Of a DNA stretch of 5,433 bases, positions 1 to 5,148 are shown one piece after another (within the stretch, counting starts at the first letter, position 1; each line of letters begins with the position of its first letter). The notes under the pieces were generated by a model. The model was not told the origin of the DNA and ran no database searches. It worked only from the letters and a program-made list of their open reading frames with translations. The stretch is from contig JAGFVZ010000053.1 of the NCBI GenBank assembly GCA_017640265.1, positions 1 through 5,433 of the forward strand, given 5' to 3'. The stretch is from Anoxypelagibacter denitrificans. GTDB taxonomy: Bacteria; Pseudomonadota; Alphaproteobacteria; Pelagibacterales; Pelagibacteraceae. The position numbers were made by a program, and so were the translations under genes.

Positions 1-114
1 GCATATATTAAAGGAACTAAAATGGCTTTTGGGGGCATTTCAAACGAAAAAGATAGAGCGTCTGTAATTTTATTTATGAATTCTAAAAGCGATAATCCTC
101 TACCAACACCTTAA
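1..114 (+). CDS. Cytochrome c, class I (C-terminal end, 5' truncated by window)
   Basis: Frame 1 is open from the first base to a TAA at 112-114 and gives 37 residues. They contain GTKMAFGGI followed by NEKDRASVILFMNS and an end rich in Pro (NPLPTP). This is the usual C-terminus of a small soluble mitochondrial-type cytochrome c: the Met of the GTKM segment is the distal axial haem ligand, and the next stretch is the C-terminal helix that packs on the N-terminal helix. The CXXCH haem-attachment site must lie upstream of the window, so its presence is inferred. Such proteins are periplasmic electron carriers between the bc1 complex and terminal oxidases. The gene converges on argF, and the two stop codons share the TTAA at 111-114, leaving no space for a terminator between them. 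The family assignment rests on a short but characteristic segment; the exact subtype cannot be told. Confidence 0.85.
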   Translation, partial: AYIKGTKMAFGGISNEKDRASVILFMNSKSDNPLPTP

Positions 115-1037
115 TTTAAACACCAATTAATAATACTTTTTTGAACGTGAACTCTATTTAGAGCTTGTGTCCAAACTATAGATTGTTTGCCGTCTATTAC
201 TTCATCGGTAACTTCTTCGCCTCTTCCAACTGGAAGACAATGCATGAATAGAGCGGACGATTTTGCTAAATTCATTAATTTTTTATTAACTTGATATTTT
301 TTCAAAGATTTCTTTTTAGCTTTTTTATTTACTTTATCATTCATAGAAACCCATTTATCTGTCATAACACAATCTACATCTTTAACGGCTTCAGCAGGAT
401 TGTCAGTGACTAGAACATTTGCTTTATTTTTTTTAGCCCAAGTCATTATTTTTTTGTTAGGTTTATATTTATTGGGACAGCCAATCTTTAACTTAAAATC
501 AAATTTACCAGCAGCTTCAATGAGTGAGTTAGACATATTGTTATTGCCATCACCTAACCAAGCAACACTTTTTCCGCTAATACTTCCTTTGGCCTCTTCG
601 AAACTAAAAAGATCTGTGAGAACTTGGCACGGATGGCTTTGGTCTGAAAGTCCGTTAATAATAGGAATATTAAGATATTTTCCAAATTCTTCTAAATTTT
701 TATGAGAGGAAGTTCTAAGCATAATAATATCGGCATACTCAGATAAAACTTTTGCGGTATCTTTCAGAGTTTCATCTCCTTTGCCGTAATGTATGCCTTC
801 AGGATTTAAAAAAATTGAAGAGCCGCCAAGTTGTTTGACAGCAATATCAAAAGATATTCTAGTTCTAGTAGACGGTTTTTCAAAAATCATCACCATTGAT
901 TTTCCTTCAAATGGTTTGTCATGATCTGGTGCAGATTTGTTTAAACTTTGTCTATTAGATTTTCTTGATTTGGCTTCGTCAAGAATTGCTCTAAGTTCAC
1001 CAGATGATAAATCAGATATGTTTAAAAAGTTTCTCAT
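111..1037 (-). CDS. argF: Ornithine carbamoyltransferase
   Basis: This 308-residue protein transfers the carbamoyl group of carbamoyl phosphate to ornithine to make citrulline, in the cytoplasm, in arginine biosynthesis. Length is normal for the family. The carbamoyl-phosphate loop STRTR is at residues 56-60, HPCQ at 135-138, the LGDGNNN turn at 161-167, the ornithine-side loop TDKWVSM at 226-232 and the catalytic HCLP at 266-269, followed by GRGEEVTDEV. These separate it from aspartate carbamoyltransferase. Two departures are visible: the usual SMG of the ornithine loop reads SMN (231-233), and the segment just after it (235-253) is very lysine-rich, with nine lysines in 19 residues. The start is the ATG at 1037, which overlaps the TGA of argD in an ATGA, so the two are probably translationally coupled. 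There is no clear Shine-Dalgarno site. Its stop codon is interlocked with that of the cytochrome c gene. The main alternative, acetylornithine carbamoyltransferase, is unlikely given the HCLP/SM context. Confidence 0.95.
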   Translation of the reverse strand: MRNFLNISDLSSGELRAILDEAKSRKSNRQSLNKSAPDHDKPFEGKSMVMIFEKPSTRTRISFDIAVKQLGGSSIFLNPEGIHYGKGDETLKDTAKVLSEYADIIMLRTSSHKNLEEFGKYLNIPIINGLSDQSHPCQVLTDLFSFEEAKGSISGKSVAWLGDGNNNMSNSLIEAAGKFDFKLKIGCPNKYKPNKKIMTWAKKNKANVLVTDNPAEAVKDVDCVMTDKWVSMNDKVNKKAKKKSLKKYQVNKKLMNLAKSSALFMHCLPVGRGEEVTDEVIDGKQSIVWTQALNRVHVQKSIINWCLN

Positions 1038-2200
1038 CTGTAAGTTTTACATACTTTCTTTAAAATTGTCACTGCCTCATCGATATTTTGTTTTTTGACA
1101 GTTAATGGAGGTAGTAATCTAACAACATTTTCGGAAGCCTTGACTGTAAGCAGTTTATTATCTGATAATTTTTTTATAAATTCTGTCTGATCTTTAGAAA
1201 TCTCAAGACCCACTAATAATCCCGCTCCTCTAACCTCTTTAACTACTTTTGGATATTCGCTTTGCAATTTGTGAAGTTCTTTATGAAAATATTTTGAAAT
1301 CTTTTGTACATTTTTTAAAAATCCCTTTTTGAAAATTATATCAAGCACAGCATTACCAACGCTCATCGCCAAAGGATTTCCTCCAAAAGTACTACCATGT
1401 GAACCGGGTGTCATGCATGAGGCTACTTTTTTTGTCATTAAACACGCACCTATTGGAAAGCCGCTCCCTATACCTTTGGCTATAGGAACTATGTCTGGGA
1501 TTACTCCTGTATGTTCAAATGCAAAAAATTTTCCTGTTCTGCCTACGCCGCATTGGACTTCATCTAAAATAAGCAAAACGTCTTTTTCATCGCACAATTC
1601 TCTTATGCCTTTAATACAATAATCTGGGACAACTTTAACACCGCCTTCACCAAAAATAGGTTCGACCATAATAGCGGCTGTGTCATCGGTAACGGCTTTT
1701 TTTAGTGCTTCGTGATCTGCAAAAGGAACTTGATCAAACCCATTAACTTTAGGGCCAAAACCTTCGATATGCTTAGGATTATTGGCTGCAAAAAGAGCCG
1801 CTAACGTTCTCCCATGAAAGGCGCCCTGAAAGGTAACCACTTTGTTTTTATTTTTTTTTCCTTGAGAATAAAAATATTTTCTGGCTAATTTTATCGCCAA
1901 CTCTGTCGCTTCTGTGCCTGAATTTTGAAAAGCAACTGCATCCGCAAAGGTATGTTTGCATAATCTTTGCGCTAATTTTTCTTGTTCTAGAATAGTAAAG
2001 GCATTTGATACGTGCCATAATTTTTTTGATTGTTTGTTGATTGTCTTGATTAAATGACTATGGCAATGACCTAGTGAATTAACGGCAATACCTTGTACAA
2101 AATCCAAATATTTTTTACCATCATCCGCATAGAGATAACAGCCTTTTCCTTTTTTAAAGGAAATTTTTTTTCTAGCATAAGTATTTAAAATTGAGCTCAT
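1034..2200 (-). CDS. argD: Acetylornithine aminotransferase (class III, PLP-dependent)
   Basis: This 388-residue cytoplasmic enzyme of the class III aminotransferase family converts N-acetylglutamate 5-semialdehyde and glutamate to N-acetylornithine and 2-oxoglutarate; many family members also act as succinyldiaminopimelate aminotransferases in lysine synthesis. Landmarks are the phosphate-binding SGTEA (94-98), FHGRT (128-132), the cofactor-ring aspartate in LDEVQCGVGRTG (Asp213), the Schiff-base lysine in IAKGIGSGFPIGA (Lys242), HGSTFGGNPLA (268-278) and the C-terminal RGAGLLVGLE (324-333). Length matches the roughly 390-400 usual for ArgD. It starts 5 bp after the permease stop and ends by overlapping the argF start by 4 bp, so it is the middle gene of a minus-strand unit. 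No strong Shine-Dalgarno is seen before the ATG. Ornithine aminotransferase or GABA aminotransferase are related folds, but adjacency to argF makes ArgD the best call. Confidence 0.95.
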   Translation of the reverse strand: MSSILNTYARKKISFKKGKGCYLYADDGKKYLDFVQGIAVNSLGHCHSHLIKTINKQSKKLWHVSNAFTILEQEKLAQRLCKHTFADAVAFQNSGTEATELAIKLARKYFYSQGKKNKNKVVTFQGAFHGRTLAALFAANNPKHIEGFGPKVNGFDQVPFADHEALKKAVTDDTAAIMVEPIFGEGGVKVVPDYCIKGIRELCDEKDVLLILDEVQCGVGRTGKFFAFEHTGVIPDIVPIAKGIGSGFPIGACLMTKKVASCMTPGSHGSTFGGNPLAMSVGNAVLDIIFKKGFLKNVQKISKYFHKELHKLQSEYPKVVKEVRGAGLLVGLEISKDQTEFIKKLSDNKLLTVKASENVVRLLPPLTVKKQNIDEAVTILKKVCKTYR

Positions 2201-2205
2201 CTATT

Positions 2206-3018
2206 TTAAGACTTTATTTTGTACCCTTTTTTATAGAGCAAATAGGACACAAACCATAGTGCCATCGCCAATACAATTAGATAGATTGTTCCAATAAAAA
2301 TTGACCCGTCAGATTTCAAAAGGAAGCTGTATCTCATACCGTCTATCATATAGAAAAAAGGGTTACATTTGCTCACTATTTGAAGAGATTGGGGTAGCTT
2401 ATCAATTGTGTAAAAAGTTCCTGACAGAAAGGACAAAGGCACAATCAAAAAGTTTGTTATCGAAGCTAGGTTGTCAAATTTTTCAGCCCACAAACCCGCA
2501 ATAATACCTACAGAACCAAGAATAAATGATGAGATAAAGGTATAAAAAATTAGGGAATAATAATTTTTAATTTCTATATCAATTAAAAAATAAAATATAA
2601 ATATCGATATAATTACAATCATAAAACTTCTAGTTGTAGCAGCTAAGTTTATTGCCAAAGTTACCTCTGCGGCAGATAATGGTGCATACAAAATATCCAC
2701 AATATTTCCCTGAACTTTTCCCATCATAAAAGTGGATGAAGAATGGCTAAAGGAACCTCCGATGATTTGCATGGCAATCAATCCTGGCGCGAGAAAACTT
2801 ATAAAGGGAACGCCCAACATATTTGATCTGGTATTGCCAATAGCTAGAGACAAAACCAAAAGAAATAATAGCGATGAAACAATTGGGGATAAAAGAGTTT
2901 GAATCCAAACCACTAAAAATCTTTGGACTTCTTTTTTATATAAGGTCGTTGATCCGATCCAGTTTACTAATCCAAATCTTTTTACTCCAATTCTATATTT
3001 TTTGCTTATTTCAACCAT
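2206..3018 (-). CDS. ABC-2 type transporter permease (YadH-like)
   Basis: This 270-residue inner-membrane protein has the six-helix pattern of ABC-2 permeases. A basic amphipathic N-terminal segment (about 22-35) is followed by hydrophobic spans at about 37-58, 72-90, 123-147, 153-177, 184-206 and 240-262. Between spans 2 and 3, GKVQGNIVDILYAPLSAAE (100-118) is the cytoplasmic segment that usually contacts the ATPase. The best family marker is PLSFLSGTFYTIDKLP (194-209) followed by NPFFYMIDGMR (219-229), typical of the ABC-2 membrane domain. Such permeases pair with a separate ATP-binding subunit to export lipids, polysaccharides or drugs; no ATPase gene is in the window, so the substrate is unknown. 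It is the first gene of the minus-strand unit with argD 5 bp downstream, and it faces gcrA across a 138-bp gap. The ATG at 3018 has only a weak upstream purine run. A link to arginine metabolism is not supported by the protein itself. Confidence 0.88.
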   Translation of the reverse strand: MVEISKKYRIGVKRFGLVNWIGSTTLYKKEVQRFLVVWIQTLLSPIVSSLLFLLVLSLAIGNTRSNMLGVPFISFLAPGLIAMQIIGGSFSHSSSTFMMGKVQGNIVDILYAPLSAAEVTLAINLAATTRSFMIVIISIFIFYFLIDIEIKNYYSLIFYTFISSFILGSVGIIAGLWAEKFDNLASITNFLIVPLSFLSGTFYTIDKLPQSLQIVSKCNPFFYMIDGMRYSFLLKSDGSIFIGTIYLIVLAMALWFVSYLLYKKGYKIKS

Positions 3019-3156
3019 ACGTAGTCTTATAACTTCAAAAAATAAAATTTCTGTGAAAAACTTTTTTTTTAAGCAAATTCTAGATTATTTTATTTTAACA
3101 CCACTAGATAATGTAATACGTTTAAATATAAAAACTAGATATAGGTTTCATAAGAA
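3019..3156. promoter_or_regulatory. Divergent intergenic region between the permease-argDF unit and gcrA
   Basis: These 138 bp separate two genes reading away from each other and so must hold, or lie next to, the promoters for both the permease-argD-argF unit and gcrA. The stretch is very AT-rich, with a run of nine T at 3062-3070. On the plus strand, -10-like hexamers are GATAAT (3107-3112, 5 of 6 matches to TATAAT) and TATAAA (3127-3132), but neither has a good -35 at the right spacing. On the minus strand TATAAG (3031-3026) lies only 7 bp before the permease ATG, with a TTCACA 20 bp further upstream, which is a poor fit. CTAGAT occurs three times on the plus strand (3080, 3104, 3135). I saw no GANTC site and no TTAA-N7-TTAA CtrA motif. 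Promoter positions are therefore uncertain, although the need for promoters here is clear. Confidence 0.55.
3103..3141 (+). repeat. ACTAGATA direct repeat pair upstream of gcrA
   Basis: ACTAGATA is present at 3103-3110 and 3134-3141, starts 31 bp apart, and a related CTAGATTA lies at 3080-3087. The second copy ends 15 bp before the gcrA ATG. The same octamer recurs once more in the window, at 4118-4125, just before the PiT-like gene. I found no copy inside coding sequence on either strand by eye. It could be part of promoter elements, an operator, or chance in AT-rich DNA. Confidence 0.45.
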
Positions 3157-3660
3157 ATGAGCTGGACTGAAGAAAGAGAACAAAGACTGAGAGAGCTATG
3201 GGGAAAAGGCTATACAGCTAGTCAAATCGCTGAAATGTTAGGAGGAGACACCACAAGAAATGCGGTTATTGGAAAGGCGCATCGTCTTAAACTCGCCGCA
3301 AGAGCAGCTTCGAAACAGTCTAAAAGTCCAAAAAAACAGGATGCGGCCAGTGGTCTAAACAAACAAGAAGGGTACATTAGTAGAAAAAGTAGATTTAAAT
3401 CATTACTTTTAGACAAAAATTTTGAAGTCGAAAATCCAAAAAAATTAGAAGAGTTGAGTGATAAGAATTGTAGATGGCCAATAGGGCATCCTGACGAAGA
3501 GAATTTTTATTTTTGTGGAAGAAATCCCGTCGAGGGTTTTTCTTATTGCAAATTGCATGTTTTATATGCTTTCCAACCTAAAAACCAAAAAGAAGAGCTA
3601 ATTGATAAAGAGGATGACGTTCCAGCTTTCCTTGAAAAAAAAGTCAAAGCAGCTAAATAG
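3157..3660 (+). CDS. gcrA: GcrA cell cycle regulator
   Basis: GcrA is a DNA-binding transcription activator of Alphaproteobacteria that associates with the sigma70 RNA polymerase and favours promoters with CcrM-methylated GANTC, linking replication to gene expression. The 167-residue protein has the family layout. The N-terminal helix-turn-helix (1-45) begins MSWTEEREQRLRELW and ends in RNAVIGKAHRLKL, which is nearly diagnostic. A basic, low-complexity linker spans about 46-100. The C-terminal sigma-interacting domain runs from about 103 to 140, with CRWPIG (105-110), FCGRN (119-123) and YCKLH (130-134). Cys105, Cys120, Cys131 and His134 are conserved-looking and spaced like a possible metal site; metal binding is only my inference. 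A short acidic/lysine tail (144-167) follows. It starts at the first ATG, without a good Shine-Dalgarno. It diverges from the permease-argDF unit and converges with the small membrane-protein gene, 24 bp apart. Confidence 0.96.
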   Translation: MSWTEEREQRLRELWGKGYTASQIAEMLGGDTTRNAVIGKAHRLKLAARAASKQSKSPKKQDAASGLNKQEGYISRKSRFKSLLLDKNFEVENPKKLEELSDKNCRWPIGHPDEENFYFCGRNPVEGFSYCKLHVLYAFQPKNQKEELIDKEDDVPAFLEKKVKAAK

Positions 3661-3684
3661 CTCGTTTAACAAATTTACCTAATA

Positions 3685-4062
3685 TTATTTATGTTTTTTC
3701 TTGAAATCTTTTTTAAGATCTTCGTGATCCCCAATAGCAATATGGTATTGGCTTTTCGTTACGTATTTCTCTAGAAAAGGAATTAATATTAAAGGTGCTA
3801 ATCCTCCTAAAACAATTCCTAATGCTGCAGATCTAATATCTGGATCCAATGATGCAGCGATGTAGTCAGCTACCACATGAGCTATAACAACTCCAACGAT
3901 ACCTGCTATAAAACCATTAGAAACTATTTTTAATAATCTATTAATGCTCCAACCCGTATAATAACCGATCAACATGATACCTACATGAACAAGACCAAAG
4001 ATAAATCCTCTTAAGAAGATTTTATCCTGTAACCAGGCTATTTCTTGAATTAAATGATCCAT
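3685..4062 (-). CDS. Small three-helix membrane protein, function unknown
   Basis: I do not recognise this 125-residue protein. It has three hydrophobic spans at about 17-37, 46-69 and 78-97, rich in Gly, Ile, Val and Ala. The first loop carries Arg42 and Lys45, the second loop (DYIAASLDPDIRS) is acidic, and the 28-residue tail is soluble and ends in a lysine-rich KKDFKKKHK. By the positive-inside rule the C-terminus and first loop would be cytoplasmic and the N-terminus periplasmic. Span 2 contains His62 and Asp66 in HVVAD, unusual polar residues for a helix. No signal-peptide cleavage site is evident. The start at 4062 is supported by an AGG six bases upstream, the only hint of a Shine-Dalgarno among the genes here. 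It diverges from the PiT-like transporter gene with 70 bp between them, which suggests shared control, and converges with gcrA. Confidence 0.8.
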   Translation of the reverse strand: MDHLIQEIAWLQDKIFLRGFIFGLVHVGIMLIGYYTGWSINRLLKIVSNGFIAGIVGVVIAHVVADYIAASLDPDIRSAALGIVLGGLAPLILIPFLEKYVTKSQYHIAIGDHEDLKKDFKKKHK

Positions 4063-4081
4063 AATAACCTATGCTTCAAAG

Positions 4082-4109
4082 TTGATATTTCTATACAAAT
4101 TTATATAAG
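4082..4109 (+). promoter_or_regulatory. Candidate sigma70 promoter for the PiT-like gene
   Basis: TTGATA (4082-4087, 5 of 6 matches to TTGACA) is followed after 16 bp by TATAAG (4104-4109, 5 of 6 matches to TATAAT). Initiation would fall near 4116 and leave a leader of about 17 nt before the ATG at 4133. The ACTAGATA copy (4118-4125) and the GAGTC (4127-4131) would then lie inside this short leader. This is the best promoter match in the window, but AT-rich DNA gives such matches easily. Confidence 0.45.
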
Positions 4110-4126
4110 ATACAAGAACTAGATAC

Positions 4127-4131
4127 GAGTC
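4127..4131. promoter_or_regulatory. GANTC (CcrM/GcrA-type) site at the PiT-like gene start
   Basis: GAGTC occupies the -6 to -2 positions relative to the ATG of the PiT-like gene. GANTC is the sequence methylated by CcrM in Alphaproteobacteria, and methylated GANTC near promoters is what GcrA favours. It is the only such site I found in an intergenic region of this window. Function is inference; the site may be too far downstream of the -10 to act as in Caulobacter. Confidence 0.4.
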
Positions 4132-4132
4132 T

Positions 4133-5104
4133 ATGGAACTAACATTAATTTACACAATTATTGGTTTTGGATTAGCGGGCTGGTCAGTAATAGCGAATGA
4201 CTCTATTCAAACTTTAGGCACCTTTATTGCCTCTAAACAAAAGTGGTTTAAGTGGTATACCTTAGCTGGAGCAGCTTCTGTGGGTATGGTTATTACAGTA
4301 AGTTATGGTTGGTGGGCATATGATGGTGATATTTCATACGGTCGACTAACAAGAATTCCTTATCAAGAAATTCAATGGTATCACGCTGTGGCTCCTGGAA
4401 TATTATTGTTACTAACAAGAATAGGAATCCCGGTTTCAACGACTTTCTTAGTCTTGTCTGCTTTTGCTTCAACGGTTGTTTTGGAAAAAATGCTTTTGAA
4501 AAGTGTTGTTGGTTATGGTCTTGCAGCTGTTGCGGCTTATGTTTGTTGGATCGGTATTTCTAAATTCATTAATGAAAAATTCGATGAAATTACAACAGAT
4601 TGGAAAATTGCTTTTTGGCGAAATGCAGTTTGGGTAACTTCAGCGTTTTTATGGGCTACTTGGTTGACTCATGATGTCGCAAACATTGCAGTTTATTTAC
4701 CAAGACAACTTGATGTTTCGTTATTAGCGATCGTTCTTATTTATTTTTCAATTCTTCTTTTTTATATTTTTTACATCCACGGTGGACCCATACAGAAAGT
4801 TATTTTAGATAAAACAGGAACAAGGTATGCACGATCAGCAACTATTATCAATGTGATTTACGCTTTCGTTCTTTACTATTTCAGAGAGTTAAATAATTTA
4901 CCCATGTCAACGACCTGGGTTTTTGTAGGATTGTTGTGTGGAAGAGAGCTTGCAATATCTACAATGAATAAAGAGTATAAATTTAAATACGTGTTTCCAC
5001 TTATTGGTAAAGACTTTATTAAAATGATCTTTGGATTAAGTGTTTCAGTTGGTATCGTATTAGCAATTCACTATATAATTATTCCTAGTGGATTTGGTTT
5101 ATAA
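4133..5104 (+). CDS. Divergent PiT-superfamily transporter (inorganic anion, substrate uncertain)
   Basis: This 323-residue integral membrane protein, with about ten hydrophobic spans, carries the duplicated signature of the PiT (PF01384-type) phosphate/sulfate permeases. In the first half, IANDSIQTLGTF (20-31) corresponds to the family's GANDxANxxGT and PVSTTF (100-105) to its PVSTTH. In the second half, THDVANIAVYLP (179-190) and PMSTTW (257-262) repeat the pair. The aspartates (Asp23, Asp181) and both STT triplets are kept. The second Asn of the first motif is Gln26, the first Asn of the second motif is His180, and the His after each STT is replaced by Phe or Trp. PiT proteins use Na+ or H+ gradients to import phosphate, or sulfate in CysP. 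The changed residues leave the substrate open. Length resembles short bacterial PiT proteins rather than the roughly 500-residue PitA. No PhoU-like DUF47 partner is next to it; the divergent neighbour is an unknown membrane protein. There is no clear Shine-Dalgarno before the ATG. Confidence 0.8.
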   Translation: MELTLIYTIIGFGLAGWSVIANDSIQTLGTFIASKQKWFKWYTLAGAASVGMVITVSYGWWAYDGDISYGRLTRIPYQEIQWYHAVAPGILLLLTRIGIPVSTTFLVLSAFASTVVLEKMLLKSVVGYGLAAVAAYVCWIGISKFINEKFDEITTDWKIAFWRNAVWVTSAFLWATWLTHDVANIAVYLPRQLDVSLLAIVLIYFSILLFYIFYIHGGPIQKVILDKTGTRYARSATIINVIYAFVLYYFRELNNLPMSTTWVFVGLLCGRELAISTMNKEYKFKYVFPLIGKDFIKMIFGLSVSVGIVLAIHYIIIPSGFGL

Positions 5105-5148
5105 ATAGTTATTGAATTAAAGTTCTTATCTTTTAATCTTTTAGTTCC

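Larger units (their letters stand above)
4063..4132. promoter_or_regulatory. Divergent intergenic region between small membrane protein and PiT-like gene
   Basis: These 70 bp must serve both outward-facing genes. The plus-strand promoter is given separately. On the minus strand TATAGA (4095-4090) sits 17 bp after TTCTTG (4118-4113); the -10 has 4 of 6 consensus matches but the -35 is poor, so this is only a candidate. The two promoters would overlap face to face, so polymerase binding on one strand could interfere with the other. A GANTC site (GAGTC, 4127-4131) ends one base before the PiT-like ATG, and an ACTAGATA copy lies at 4118-4125. Confidence 0.5.

Noticed and set aside
400..705. A 101-codon plus-strand open frame opposite argF
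   Set aside because: It lies wholly antisense to a well-supported argF, its product shows no coherent domain, and its hydrophobic start is what antisense reading of lysine-rich AT-rich codons gives.
1329..1622. A 97-codon plus-strand open frame opposite argD
   Set aside because: It is antisense to the most conserved part of argD (the PLP-lysine region), with no family resemblance and no start signal.
3062..3070. T9 tract as a rho-independent terminator
   Set aside because: There is no GC-rich stem before it on either strand, and it sits between divergent genes where no terminator is expected. It may instead be an A-tract upstream of the minus-strand promoter.
3019..3156. CtrA binding site (TTAA-N7-TTAA) or DnaA box upstream of gcrA, as in Caulobacter control of gcrA
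   Set aside because: TTAA occurs near 3069, 3095 and 3122, but none has a second TTAA seven bases on, and no good DnaA box is present.
3651..3662. AGCTAAATAGCT palindrome at the end of gcrA as a terminator
   Set aside because: The stem is only four or five AT-rich pairs with a tiny loop, includes the stop codon and has no T-tract after it.
4375..4563. A 62-codon plus-strand open frame inside the PiT-like gene
   Set aside because: It is an alternate frame of a well-supported membrane protein, with an implausible cysteine-rich composition.
5117..5136. Imperfect hairpin TTAAAG / CTTTTAA between the PiT-like and NDUFA9-like genes as a bidirectional terminator
   Set aside because: The stem is short, bulged and almost entirely A-T; it would not be stable enough to call.
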